Shown: positions 43,770 through 52,507, numbered from the stretch's first letter. The stretch is 64,000 bases of DNA from CBDDIP01 sp965279405 (GCA_965279405.1 OZ257157.1:4526001-4590000), one strand, 5' to 3'. A program made the numbers and translations. The notes: a model not told the origin generated them from the sequence alone.

Positions 43770-44765
43770 ATGACCAGCAACCGTCGCATCACCCTTGCTC
43801 AGCGACCCGTCGGGTTCGTCGGTGCCGAGTGCTTCGCCACCGACGAGGTGGACGTTCCCGCGCCAGGTCCGGGCCAGGTCCTGATCAAGGTCGAGTGGCT
43901 CTCGATCGATCCCACCATCCGCGGCTGGATGGCCCGAGACACCTACCTGCCGGCGATCGTCATCGGTGACGAGATCCGCAGCAGCGGGCTCGGGACGGTG
44001 CTCGCGTCGAACGACGAGGCGATCCCAGTCGGCTCCACGGTCTTCGGCGATGTCGGGTGGCAGCAGTACGCGGTGATGACCGGGAGGTCGGTGCGGGTGA
44101 TCCCCGACGGCATCGAACCCGAGGCCGCCCTCAGCGTGTTCGGCATCACGGGCTTGACCGCGTACTTCGGTCTGCTCGAGGTCGGCCGCCCCGTCGAGGG
44201 CGAGACGGTGCTCGTGTCGGGCGCGGCGGGTGCCACTGGATCGGTCGTCGGTCAGATCGCCAAGATCGCCGGCTGTCGCGTCGTCGGTCTCGCCGGCTCG
44301 GACGAGAAGTGCGCGTGGCTCCTCGACGACCTGGGCTTCGACCACGCGATCAACTACAAGACCGAGAACGTCCGCGCCGCGATCGGCGCACACTGCCCGA
44401 GCGGTGTCGACCTGTACTTCGACAACGTCGGCGGCAGCATGTTGGAGGACGCGATCAACCACCTCGCGTTGCTCGGTCGCGTCGTGCTGTGCGGTGCCAT
44501 CTCGCAGTACAACGACGACGCACCGAACCCCGGTCCCAACAACCTCAGCAGGCTCATCTCGCGGCGCGGCAGGATGGAGGGGTTCATCGTGATGGACTAC
44601 TTCGGTCGCTCCGCCGAGGCGATCGCCCAGTTGTCCGAGTGGATCCAGGCGGGCCGGCTGACCTACGCGACCGACGTCGTCGACGGCCTCGACAGCGCGC
44701 CCGCTGCGCTGGAGCGCCTGTTCACCGGGGCCCACGCCGGCAAGGTGCTGGTGCGCCTGTCGTGA
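43770..44765 (+). CDS. NADP-dependent MDR-family reductase (CurA/leukotriene B4 dehydrogenase-like)
   Basis: Zinc-free medium-chain reductase of 331 residues that typically reduces the carbon-carbon double bond of enones. Seen: WLSIDPTIRGWM, the cofactor-binding LVSGAAGATGSVVGQIAKI, and DLYFDNVGGSMLEDAI, all of the CurA/YncB group. The last four bases overlap the start of the SDR fusion gene (GTGA), so the two are translationally coupled and may act in sequence, one on a C=C and the next on a carbonyl or alcohol (inference). Confidence 0.87.
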   Translation: MTSNRRITLAQRPVGFVGAECFATDEVDVPAPGPGQVLIKVEWLSIDPTIRGWMARDTYLPAIVIGDEIRSSGLGTVLASNDEAIPVGSTVFGDVGWQQYAVMTGRSVRVIPDGIEPEAALSVFGITGLTAYFGLLEVGRPVEGETVLVSGAAGATGSVVGQIAKIAGCRVVGLAGSDEKCAWLLDDLGFDHAINYKTENVRAAIGAHCPSGVDLYFDNVGGSMLEDAINHLALLGRVVLCGAISQYNDDAPNPGPNNLSRLISRRGRMEGFIVMDYFGRSAEAIAQLSEWIQAGRLTYATDVVDGLDSAPAALERLFTGAHAGKVLVRLS

Positions 44766-46456
44766 TCGAACTGGCCGGCAAGACCGCCGTCATCACGGGA
44801 GCGGCGAGCGGCATCGGACTCGAGCTGGCCCTCCAGTTCGGTGCGGCCGGCATGCAGCTCGTCCTTGCCGATGTGGAGGGTGCCGCCCTGGCGGCGGCGG
44901 CCGAACGGCTGGCGAGCGCCGGCTTCCCGATCCTGCCGGTCGTTGTCGACGTCCGCCGCCACGATGAACTGGTGGCCCTCGAAGCGGCAGCTCGCCACGC
45001 GTTCGGCAACGTGCACGTGTTGTGCAACAACGCCGGAGTCGGTGGCCGCGGGCTCGTCGCCGATCCGTCGAACCTGGCCACCTGGAGGTGGACGATCGAC
45101 GTCAACCTGTGGGGTGTCATCTACGGGTGCAAGGTCTTCCTTCCGGGCATGATCGAGCACGGCGAGCCGTGCCACATCGTCAACACCGCGTCGATGGCCG
45201 GACTCGGGTCGATGCCGACGACCGGCGCGTACAACGTCTCCAAGCACGGCGTCGTCGCTCTCTCGGAGACGTTGGCAATGGAGATGCGGCTGGCGGGTAC
45301 GGAGGTCGGAATCTCGGTGGCGTGTCCCGGCTTCGTGGCGACGCGCATCGGTGAGAGCCGTCGCAACATGCCCGACGACGTTCGCGCCGCCACGTCCACG
45401 ACGCCGGTCAGCCGGGTGAGCTCAGCGATCAAGGAACTGGCCGACGGCATGAGCGCCGACACCGTCGCTCTCGCGGTGCTCGATGCGATTCGGCACGACC
45501 GCTTCTGGATCCTGACGCATGACGAGCTCAAGGACAGCGTCGTGCAGCGCGCCCAGCAGATCGTCGACGGCGTCAATCCCGGCGCAGCCGCGACTGCGCG
45601 GCGATCCATGCATGACCTCGCCGGGAAGACTGCCGTCATCACCGGGGCCGCGAGTGGCATCGGACTCGAACTGGCGCACAGGTTCTGCCGGGCGGGGATG
45701 CGAGTCGTCATCGCCGATGTGGAGCGGACCGCCCTCGAACAGACGGCTCATCAACTGTCGAGTGCCGGACACGATGTGCTGCCGTTCGTGCTCGATGTGC
45801 GCCGGTACGACGAGGTCGTCGCGTTGGAGGCAGCGGCTCGCGCCGCGTTCGGCGACGTCCACCTGCTGTGCAACAACGCCGGCGTCGCGGCCGATGGCCC
45901 GGTTGCGGATCCCACCAACGTCGAGGCGTGGCGCTGGACGATCGACGTCGATCTGTGGGGCGTGATCCACGGCTGCAAGGCGTTCCTCCCGCAGATGATC
46001 GCCCACGGTGATCCGTGCCACGTCGTCAACACGTCCTCGATGGCCGGCCTCGTCTCGGCCCCGATGATGGGGGCGTACGCCATCGCCAAGTACGGCGTCG
46101 TCGCACTCTCCGAGACGCTGGCGATGGAGATGCGCCAGGCGGACTCCAACGTCGGGGTGTCGGTGCTGTGCCCAGCGCTCGTCGCCACGCGCATCGCCGA
46201 GAGCGACCGCAACATGCCCGACGACGTTCGCTCGCACATCACCCGCAACCCACTCGAGGAACGGATGCGGGAGAAGATGCAGCAAGCCGTCGCCGCCGGC
46301 ATGCCTGCGGAGCTCGTCGGCGACGCCGTGCTCGACGCCGTGCTCGACGACCGCTTCTGGATCATCACGCACGCCGACAAGCGGCCACGCATCCTCCAAC
46401 GCGCTCGCGACATCGTCGACGGCGTCAACCCCGTCCCGAGCACCCGAACCTCGTGA
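44762..46456 (+). CDS. tandem fusion of two short-chain dehydrogenases
   Basis: One reading frame of 564 residues holds two complete classical SDR domains. Domain 1 (1-282) has TGAASGIG at 12-19, NNAG at 89-92, S144, Y157 and K161. Domain 2 (283-564) repeats them at the same spacing, with S426, Y439 and K443. By hand alignment the first 170 residues of the two halves are about 70% identical with no gap, so this is a recent in-frame duplication. Both active sites are intact. The start is GTG 44762, overlapping the MDR stop. An ATG at 45608 (residue 283) could allow separate expression of the second half, but no stop codon separates them. Substrate unknown. Confidence 0.85.
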   Translation: MIELAGKTAVITGAASGIGLELALQFGAAGMQLVLADVEGAALAAAAERLASAGFPILPVVVDVRRHDELVALEAAARHAFGNVHVLCNNAGVGGRGLVADPSNLATWRWTIDVNLWGVIYGCKVFLPGMIEHGEPCHIVNTASMAGLGSMPTTGAYNVSKHGVVALSETLAMEMRLAGTEVGISVACPGFVATRIGESRRNMPDDVRAATSTTPVSRVSSAIKELADGMSADTVALAVLDAIRHDRFWILTHDELKDSVVQRAQQIVDGVNPGAAATARRSMHDLAGKTAVITGAASGIGLELAHRFCRAGMRVVIADVERTALEQTAHQLSSAGHDVLPFVLDVRRYDEVVALEAAARAAFGDVHLLCNNAGVAADGPVADPTNVEAWRWTIDVDLWGVIHGCKAFLPQMIAHGDPCHVVNTSSMAGLVSAPMMGAYAIAKYGVVALSETLAMEMRQADSNVGVSVLCPALVATRIAESDRNMPDDVRSHITRNPLEERMREKMQQAVAAGMPAELVGDAVLDAVLDDRFWIITHADKRPRILQRARDIVDGVNPVPSTRTS

Positions 46457-46478
46457 GCGCCCGACGTTGAACGACGAC

Positions 46479-47141
46479 TCAGACCTCGGAGCGCCGCGCG
46501 ACCAGGAACTCGGCGCTCTGCTGGATGTGGTCGGTCAGGCATCGGACTGCGGCTTCCACGTCGCGCCCGAGGGTGGCGTCGAGGAGCTGGCGGTGCTCGC
46601 CTCGAACGTCGCGACGGCCCGACGATCGGTCCGACCAGTTCTGATACACGTCGGCCAGGTCCCGCAGCGACCTCGTCACGGCCAGCAGGCGTTCGTTCGG
46701 GCACCCGGCGAGCAGCTCACGGTGGAACGCCGCGTGCGCCTCGCGCCACGCCAGTCGGACGCCCATGTCATCCGTGGACGGCGTGTTGGCGAGCACGTGA
46801 TGGGCGGCGAGCACCCGCGACTCCCACCCGAGGTCGCCGTGCTCGATCGACTGGCGAAGTGCCATCGTCTCGATCGAGAGCCGGCACTCGGTGAGCTGGA
46901 TCAGATCTGCAGTGGAGATCGAGATGACGGAGAACCCAAGTTGCGGCTCGGATCTGGCCAGGCCTTCGCCGACGAGACGGGGCAGCACCTCACGCAGCAC
47001 GCTCGGGCTGACGTCGTAGGCCTTGGACAGGGCCGCCAGCTGCAACCGCTCCCCCGGCTCCAGCGTGCCGTTGACGATGTCGCGCCGGATGCGTGCGTAC
47101 ATCTCGTTGGTGCGTGTCGACTCGGACGTCTGCTTGCCCAT
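46479..47141 (-). CDS. GntR family (FCD-type) regulator
   Basis: Regulator of 220 residues. The N-terminal winged helix contains SKAYDVSPSVLREVLPRLVGEGLA, followed by an all-helical FCD ligand domain whose His/Asp residues usually bind a metal and a carboxylic acid (WREAHAAFHRELLAGCPN and DHIQQ). It is divergent from the FAH/VOC pair and lies next to an array of inverted repeats, so it most likely controls that pair and itself. It faces the end of the SDR fusion gene 22 bases away. Confidence 0.9.
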   Translation of the reverse strand: MGKQTSESTRTNEMYARIRRDIVNGTLEPGERLQLAALSKAYDVSPSVLREVLPRLVGEGLARSEPQLGFSVISISTADLIQLTECRLSIETMALRQSIEHGDLGWESRVLAAHHVLANTPSTDDMGVRLAWREAHAAFHRELLAGCPNERLLAVTRSLRDLADVYQNWSDRSSGRRDVRGEHRQLLDATLGRDVEAAVRCLTDHIQQSAEFLVARRSEV

Positions 47142-47150
47142 GCGGCCGAG

Positions 47151-47245
47151 AGGTTAGCGCGGTGGTCGCAATCTGTCGCAGATTGCCGCAGATGGGCACG
47201 GATCTCGCAGATGGCTTGCCATTGCGAGATGGTGCCGCCTAGGGT
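47151..47245. promoter_or_regulatory. Divergent promoter region with GntR operator repeats
   Basis: Two inverted repeats lie here: GCAATCTG-TCG-CAGATTGC (47168-47186) and ATCTCGCA/TGCGAGAT (47202-47209 with 47223-47230). CGCAGAT occurs directly at 47177, 47187 and 47206. Candidate minus promoter: GCGACA (47179-47174) and TAACCT (47156-47151), 17 apart, with the first repeat over the -35. Candidate plus promoter: TTGCCA (47216-47221) and TAGGGT (47240-47245), 18 apart, with the second repeat over the -35. Each repeat thus covers one promoter. Confidence 0.65.
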
Positions 47246-47288
47246 CGCCGTGGATCGTCGACGCAGACGACCGGGCAGGAGCATGATC

Positions 47289-48131
47289 GTGCGAATCGTC
47301 AACTGGAACGGCCGCCTGGCCATCGAGCTCGCCGACGGATTGGTCGATGTTGCCGATGCCAGCAACGGCGCCTTCGGACCCGACGTCCAGGCGGTCTACG
47401 ACCGCTGGGCGGCGTTCGTCGAGTGGGCGGCGACCGCCACGACCCCGACGCATGCGCTGCCGCCGCGCGAAGAGCTCGGCCCGAGCACGCCGGCGCCTCG
47501 CCAGGTGTTCGCCATCGGCCTGAACTACCAGGACCACGCGGACGAGACCGGCACCCCGGTGCCCGACGTCCCGGTCGTGTTCACAAAGTTCCCGTCGTCG
47601 ATCTCCGGCCCCGTCGGTGAGCTCCAGCTCACCGGCAACCGGGTCGACTACGAAGTCGAGCTCGTCGTCGTCATCGGGCGTCAGGCCAAGGACGTCACCG
47701 AAGCAGACGATGCCTGGTCGTACGTCGCCGGCCTCACCGTCGGCAACGACTACTCCGACCGCCGGGTGCAGATGGCTGGCGCCCCGGCGCAGTTCTCGCT
47801 CGGCAAGTCGTTCCCCGGGTTCAGCCCGGTCGGGCCTCGTCTCGTCACGCTCGACGAGCTCGCCGACCACACGGACCTCGCCATCGAGTGCGCCGTCAAC
47901 GGCGCCGTCAAGCAGTCGTCGCGGACATCGAAGATGATCTTCGACGTTCCCTACCTCATCCGACGACTCTCATCGATCGTCACCCTGCTCCCCGGCGACA
48001 TCATCTTCACCGGCACACCCGGTGGCAACGCGGTCGGCCAGCGGCCGATGGTGTTCCTCGAAGCCGGCGACGTCGTCACCACCACCATCGAAGGCATCGG
48101 GGCGCTGGAGCACACCTGCGTCGGCGCCTGA
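47289..48131 (+). CDS. fumarylacetoacetate hydrolase family protein
   Basis: FAH-fold enzyme of 280 residues, the second in the window. Seen: AIGLNYQDHADE, FTKFPSSISGP, the acidic metal site RVDYEVELVVVIG, the GNDYSDRR segment, and LLPGDIIFTGTPGG. Members hydrolyse, isomerise or decarboxylate acyl pyruvates from ring cleavage. GTG 47289 is preferred because AGGAG (47277-47281) is then 7 bases upstream. ATG 47283 would leave only one base. It is transcribed with the VOC dioxygenase gene under GntR control. Confidence 0.87.
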   Translation: MRIVNWNGRLAIELADGLVDVADASNGAFGPDVQAVYDRWAAFVEWAATATTPTHALPPREELGPSTPAPRQVFAIGLNYQDHADETGTPVPDVPVVFTKFPSSISGPVGELQLTGNRVDYEVELVVVIGRQAKDVTEADDAWSYVAGLTVGNDYSDRRVQMAGAPAQFSLGKSFPGFSPVGPRLVTLDELADHTDLAIECAVNGAVKQSSRTSKMIFDVPYLIRRLSSIVTLLPGDIIFTGTPGGNAVGQRPMVFLEAGDVVTTTIEGIGALEHTCVGA

Positions 48132-48158
48132 TCAACCGGAGCACCTGAAGGAGCAACC

Positions 48159-49136
48159 ATGGGCATCAGAGCCAAGGACATCGCATTCGTGCGGTTCCAC
48201 GCACCCGACCTCGACAAGATGGAAGCGTTCCTCACCGCGTTCGGCCTCGTGCGCGCCGAACGCACCGATGACACGTTGTACATGCGAGGCACCGACGACG
48301 ACGGCTTCGTCCACGTCACCCACCTCGCCGAGGAGCCCAGGTTCGCCGGGTTCGCGCTCCTCGCCGACACGGTGGACGACCTCGACGCGCTCGCCGCCAT
48401 GGACGGGTTCTCCGGCGTCGGCGACCTCGCCGGGCCCGGCGGCGGACGCGTCGTCTCGACGACCGACCCGATGGGGTTCTCGCTCGAGGTCGTTGCCGGC
48501 CGCGGTTCGATCGGCGAGCTCGGACTGGCGTCGCCGGCACGCAACGACGCCTCGATTCGCACCCGTCTCTCGCAGATCATCCGGGTGCCCGCCGGCCCGT
48601 CGCACGTCAAGCGGCTGGGTCACATCGTGCTCAACGTCGCCGACTACCCGACTGCGGTCGCGTGGTACAAGTCGACGTTCGGCATGATCGCCACCGACGA
48701 CATCTTGAACCGCGATGGCAGCCGGACGATGGGCAGCTTCCTGCGGTGCGACCAGGGCGAGGCGTTCGTCGATCACCACACCGTGTTCCTCCTCGGGACG
48801 GGCCAGACGGCGTTCAACCACGCCGCGTTCGAGGTCGCCGACTTCGACGACCTGATGGCCGGTCACACCCACCTTCGCAGCCAGGACCTGGCAGCGCTCG
48901 ATCACGCGCACTCGTGGGGAGTCGGTCGTCACTTCCTCGGCAGCCAGGTGTTCGACTACTGGCTCGATCCCTGGGGTCACCTGATCGAGCACTGGACCGA
49001 CGGCGACCTGTTCGACAGCACCGCGCCGACCAACGTCGAGACGTTCCGCGCGCTGGTCGACTCCCAGTGGGGCCCCACCGTGGCCAAGGAAGAACGCTCA
49101 CAGGTCAAAACAGCGCTCAGCCCCTCGACGGGCTGA
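48159..49136 (+). CDS. VOC-type extradiol dioxygenase (two-domain)
   Basis: Type I extradiol ring-cleavage dioxygenase of 325 residues, built of two vicinal-oxygen-chelate modules. The iron ligands of the C-terminal module are visible: H155 (RLGHIVLNV), H221 (FNHAAFEV) and E277 (HLIEHW), with H206-H207 and Y267 near the expected active site. The N-terminal module lacks the full set, as in BphC-type enzymes. It would open a substituted catechol. The FAH gene lies 27 bases upstream, so the product probably goes directly to that enzyme. Confidence 0.87.
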   Translation: MGIRAKDIAFVRFHAPDLDKMEAFLTAFGLVRAERTDDTLYMRGTDDDGFVHVTHLAEEPRFAGFALLADTVDDLDALAAMDGFSGVGDLAGPGGGRVVSTTDPMGFSLEVVAGRGSIGELGLASPARNDASIRTRLSQIIRVPAGPSHVKRLGHIVLNVADYPTAVAWYKSTFGMIATDDILNRDGSRTMGSFLRCDQGEAFVDHHTVFLLGTGQTAFNHAAFEVADFDDLMAGHTHLRSQDLAALDHAHSWGVGRHFLGSQVFDYWLDPWGHLIEHWTDGDLFDSTAPTNVETFRALVDSQWGPTVAKEERSQVKTALSPSTG

Positions 49137-49138
49137 GC
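49104..49138 (-). terminator. Hairpin between the convergent dioxygenase and MetE-like genes
   Basis: Perfect 9-bp stem GCTCAGCCC/GGGCTGAGC (49115-49123 with 49130-49138) with a 6-base loop. On the minus strand it is followed by GCTGTTTTG, so it should end the minus-strand transcript. It overlaps the stop codon of the dioxygenase gene and may also act weakly in the plus direction. Confidence 0.7.
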
Positions 49139-49146
49139 GAAGCGTT

Positions 49147-50259
49147 CTACGCACCCCAGACGCGTGCTGCCACGCGTGCGACGAGCTCCAACTTCCGGCG
49201 CTGGTCGTCGGGTGTGATCAGGTTGCCGTCCTGGGTCGATGCGAACCCGCACTGCGGGCTCAGCGCCAGTTGCTCGATCGGAAGCACCGTCGCCGCTTCG
49301 TCGATGCGGGCCATCAGATCGTCCTCGGTCTCCAGCTGTGGCACCTTGGTGCTCACCAGACCGAGCACGACCGTCTTGCCCTTCGGAACGAACCGCAGCG
49401 GCGCGAACGTGCCGGCGCGGTCGGTGTCGTACTCGAGCAGGAACCGGTCCACGTTCAGCTCCGAGAACACCTGCTCGGCGATGGGCTCATAACCGCCGCT
49501 GAACGCCCACAGACTGCGGTGGTTGCCGCGGCAGATGTGGATGCCGACGGTGGTGACGTCGCGCGGGATCACCGAGTAGCAGTCGTTCTCGACGGCGATC
49601 GCCGCAGCAAGTGCCTGGGACGGTTCGCCACCGGTCTGTCGGACCATGTCGGCCCAACCCGGATCGAGCATCGCCGTGAACCCCTCGTCGACCTGGATGT
49701 ACGGCGTTCCGTCAGCCGCCAGCGCCCGCAATTCCTCTTTGACGAGCGCCGTGACATCGTGCTGCAGCGATTCGAACGTCGGGTACTCGGGATTGCCCGG
49801 CACGAACAGGATCGGCGCCAGGACAGCGGGACTGGGCATGGTGATCTTGTACGGCCCAGGCGAATGCTCTTTCAGGAACGCCGACTCGATGCCGGTGTAC
49901 CGCCGCCGCAACGACAACTTGCCGACCGCGCCGAGCATGTCGGCGTCGGTGCCGAGGACGTCGGTCAGGTTGCCGTCGGCGTCGTGCCAGAACGCCGACG
50001 GAGACGACTTGGCCACACCGATGCCGTCAGCGGCGTCGAGGAAGTTCGAGTACCACGACTCTCGACGCACCTCTCCATCGGTGAAGACCTGAACACCGGC
50101 CGCCTGTTGGATGCGCAGGTTCGCCAAGGTGGCGCTGTCCTCGACGGCTCTCAGCTCCTCGGTGCTGATCGTTCCGGCCGCATGCGCCGTTCGCGCTTCC
50201 AACAGCTCCGGTGGACGAAGCAAGCTTCCCACCTGATCGACTCGGTAGATGGGTGGCAT
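49147..50259 (-). CDS. cobalamin-independent methionine synthase (MetE C-terminal)-like protein
   Basis: Protein of 370 residues related to the C-terminal catalytic barrel of MetE. Zinc-ligand candidates are in GIHICRGNHRS (His and Cys) and LALSPQCGF (Cys). The MetE N-terminal half is absent, so it cannot be a full folate-dependent methionine synthase of the usual type. Such stand-alone proteins are methyl transferases of often unknown partner. It lies among VanA-type Rieske oxygenase genes, so a role in moving methyl groups from methoxylated substrates is possible (inference). ATG 50259 has GGAGA 7 bases upstream. Confidence 0.8.
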   Translation of the reverse strand: MPPIYRVDQVGSLLRPPELLEARTAHAAGTISTEELRAVEDSATLANLRIQQAAGVQVFTDGEVRRESWYSNFLDAADGIGVAKSSPSAFWHDADGNLTDVLGTDADMLGAVGKLSLRRRYTGIESAFLKEHSPGPYKITMPSPAVLAPILFVPGNPEYPTFESLQHDVTALVKEELRALAADGTPYIQVDEGFTAMLDPGWADMVRQTGGEPSQALAAAIAVENDCYSVIPRDVTTVGIHICRGNHRSLWAFSGGYEPIAEQVFSELNVDRFLLEYDTDRAGTFAPLRFVPKGKTVVLGLVSTKVPQLETEDDLMARIDEAATVLPIEQLALSPQCGFASTQDGNLITPDDQRRKLELVARVAARVWGA

Positions 50260-50282
50260 CGTTGCGTCTCCGTTTCGCTCGT

Positions 50283-51386
50283 TCAGCCTGCGACCGATCC
50301 CGTAAGCGGATCGACGTCGACGGCATCTCCGTACTCTTCCTTCGCCCACCGTGCGATCACTCGGCGGAAGAGCGTGCCGGCCTTGTCACCGGCGATGCTC
50401 ATCTCCTTGAAGTCGGTGGTGTCCTCGTCGAGCAACCGCTGCATGCGCTCCACTGCGACGAGGTCTTCGGTGAACGCGATCGTGTCGATCTTGATCATCT
50501 TGTCGAAGTGAGCGTCGTCGTCGAGGCCGCGGTTCACCGAGCTGGTCCACCAGTACAGCGAGCGATCCTTCGTCACGGGCGTGACGAAGTGGGCCATGTA
50601 CATGGACGGGTTCTCGTCGTGTGGCTCGTCCTGGCCGTCGCGCATCACGTACAGGTGGGCCTGGACGATCCCCGGCGCGAGCGCCACACTGTCGTCGCGC
50701 TGCGTGATGGACACGCCCTCGAGCTCCTCCCGCACGCACGGCGGGAGCGGCTTGAGGATCGCCTCGCGCTTGTCCTCCGGATTGATGCAGTGCACCAGAC
50801 CGTCCTCACTCGTCGTGACGATCGGCGGGTTGTCGTAGAACGACTCGGGGACCTTGAACGTCTGACGGTGGAGGAAGACGAAGTGGGTCAGGTCGTACAG
50901 GTTCTCGAGCATGAACAGGTAGCTGCCCGCCAGCTCGAAGAACCCGTGGATCACCCTGAACTCCGGGTTGCCGAGCTGGGGAAGATCCGGGAACCGCTCG
51001 TCGTCAGGTTCGCCGTCTCCCATCCAGATGAACACGAGCGGGCCGCGCTCCTCCACCGGGTAGCGCTTGAGCTGCCGCTTGGGCACTGGCGCGTTGGCCT
51101 GCGAGGGGATGCGCACGACCACGCCCTCGGCGCTGTAGCAGATCCCGTGGTAGCTGCACGTCAACGTGTCGCCGCCGACGATGCTCTCCGACAACGGGTA
51201 CGACCGATGCAAGCAGCGGTTCTGCAACGCCCGGAGCTCACCGGATTCGGTGCGGAAGAACACGATCGATCGTTCCAGCAGCGTCCTCGCGATCGGTTCG
51301 CGAGTGAACTCCTCCACCGTGCCGGCCACGTACCAGTGGTTGTAGAGCAAGGGTGTGCGGATGTACTCCTGGATGCTTCCGATCAC
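50283..51386 (-). CDS. Rieske non-haem iron oxygenase, VanA-like, copy 1
   Basis: Oxygenase alpha subunit of 367 residues. The Rieske [2Fe-2S] ligands are C58, H60, C77 and H80 (CLH ... CSYH), and the mononuclear iron histidines are H168 and H173 in NLYDLTHFVFLH. It belongs with VanA-type monooxygenases, which demethylate or hydroxylate aromatic substrates using electrons from a separate reductase. GTG 51386 overlaps the stop of copy 2 (GTGA). The first 80 residues differ from copy 2 at about 11 positions, so these are tandem duplicates. No reductase gene is adjacent. Confidence 0.88.
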   Translation of the reverse strand: MIGSIQEYIRTPLLYNHWYVAGTVEEFTREPIARTLLERSIVFFRTESGELRALQNRCLHRSYPLSESIVGGDTLTCSYHGICYSAEGVVVRIPSQANAPVPKRQLKRYPVEERGPLVFIWMGDGEPDDERFPDLPQLGNPEFRVIHGFFELAGSYLFMLENLYDLTHFVFLHRQTFKVPESFYDNPPIVTTSEDGLVHCINPEDKREAILKPLPPCVREELEGVSITQRDDSVALAPGIVQAHLYVMRDGQDEPHDENPSMYMAHFVTPVTKDRSLYWWTSSVNRGLDDDAHFDKMIKIDTIAFTEDLVAVERMQRLLDEDTTDFKEMSIAGDKAGTLFRRVIARWAKEEYGDAVDVDPLTGSVAG

Positions 51387-52507
51387 GTCGAGACGGCCTC
51401 GCGAACGAGCGCGACCGGCACCTCGACCTCGTCGTCGGGGACGTCGGACCCGTACTCGTCCTTCGCCCACCGCAGGATGACCCGGCGGAAGAGGATCCCG
51501 GCCTTGTCACCGGCGATGTTCATCTCCGTGACGGGGGTGGTGTCCTCGTCGAGCAGGCGCTGCATGTGCTGCACGGCGACGACGTCCTCCTGGAACCCGC
51601 GCTCGACGAACATCCTCATGCCGGCGAAGTGCTCGTCGTTGTTCACGTCGCGGTTGATGGAGTACGACCACCAGTAGAGGCAGCGGTCCTTGGTGATGGG
51701 GGTCATGTAGTGGTTGATGTACCCCTGGACGCTGGCCTCGGTCGGGTTCTCCTGACCCTCCTCCAGGACGTACCAGTGCGCCAGGACGAGGCCGGGCGAG
51801 ACGGCGATCGTGTCGTCGCGCTGCGTGATCGACTTGCCGGCGAGCTCTTCCTTCGCGGGCGGCGGCAACGATGCGACGACGCTCTGCGAGTTCTCCTCGC
51901 CGTTCGTGCTCACCACCAAGCCGTCCGCGTTGACCGTCGTGACCGGCGGGATGTCGTAGTAGGAGTCGTCGAACCCGAACGTCCTGCGGTGCAGGTACAC
52001 GAAGTGCGTGAGGTCGTACAGGTTCTCGAGCATGAACAGGTAGCTGCCCTCGAGTGGATAGAAGCCGTGGATGACCCGATAGTCCGGGTTCCCGAGCTGC
52101 GGAACCTCCGGGAACCGTGCGTAGTCTGCCGCGCCGTCGCCCATCCAGATGAAGACGAACGGGCCCCGTTCTTCGACGGTGTACCGCTTCAGCTGTCGCT
52201 TCGGCACCGGTGCATGCGCCTGCGACGGGATCCGGACCAGTGCGCCGTCGGCGCTGTAGCACGCACCGTGGTAGCTGCAGATCAGGTTGTCGCCGTCGAC
52301 GATGCTCTCCGACAACGGATACGACCGGTGCAGGCAGCGGTTCTGCAACGCCCGGAGCTCACCGGCCTCGGTGCGGAAGAACACGATCGACCGCTCCAGG
52401 AGCGTCTTGGCGACCGGTTCACGACTGAAGTCGTCCACTGTTCCTGCGCAGTACCAGTGGTTGTAGAGCAGCGGTGTACGGATGTACTCCTGGATGCTGT
52501 TGATCAC
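51383..52507 (-). CDS. Rieske non-haem iron oxygenase, VanA-like, copy 2
   Basis: Oxygenase of 374 residues, nearly the same as copy 1 in the N-terminal half: ligands C58, H60, C77, H80 and the NLYDLTHFVYLH iron site. The two diverge more in the catalytic C-terminal part, so they could act on related but different substrates or form mixed trimers. GTG 52507 is chosen because AAGGGGA lies about 5 bases upstream. ATG 52549 would add 14 residues but has no such site. The promoter region is shared with the divergent flavin reductase gene and has a KstR2-like operator. Confidence 0.88.
   Translation of the reverse strand: MINSIQEYIRTPLLYNHWYCAGTVDDFSREPVAKTLLERSIVFFRTEAGELRALQNRCLHRSYPLSESIVDGDNLICSYHGACYSADGALVRIPSQAHAPVPKRQLKRYTVEERGPFVFIWMGDGAADYARFPEVPQLGNPDYRVIHGFYPLEGSYLFMLENLYDLTHFVYLHRRTFGFDDSYYDIPPVTTVNADGLVVSTNGEENSQSVVASLPPPAKEELAGKSITQRDDTIAVSPGLVLAHWYVLEEGQENPTEASVQGYINHYMTPITKDRCLYWWSYSINRDVNNDEHFAGMRMFVERGFQEDVVAVQHMQRLLDEDTTPVTEMNIAGDKAGILFRRVILRWAKDEYGSDVPDDEVEVPVALVREAVST

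Noticed and set aside
45608..46456. The second SDR domain as a separate gene starting at ATG 45608
   Set aside because: No stop codon ends the first domain and no good ribosome-binding site precedes this ATG. Internal initiation remains possible.
50221..50235. GCAAGCTTCC near the start of the MetE-like gene as another KstR2-like site
   Set aside because: It lies inside the coding sequence and lacks the CTTG half at the right distance.
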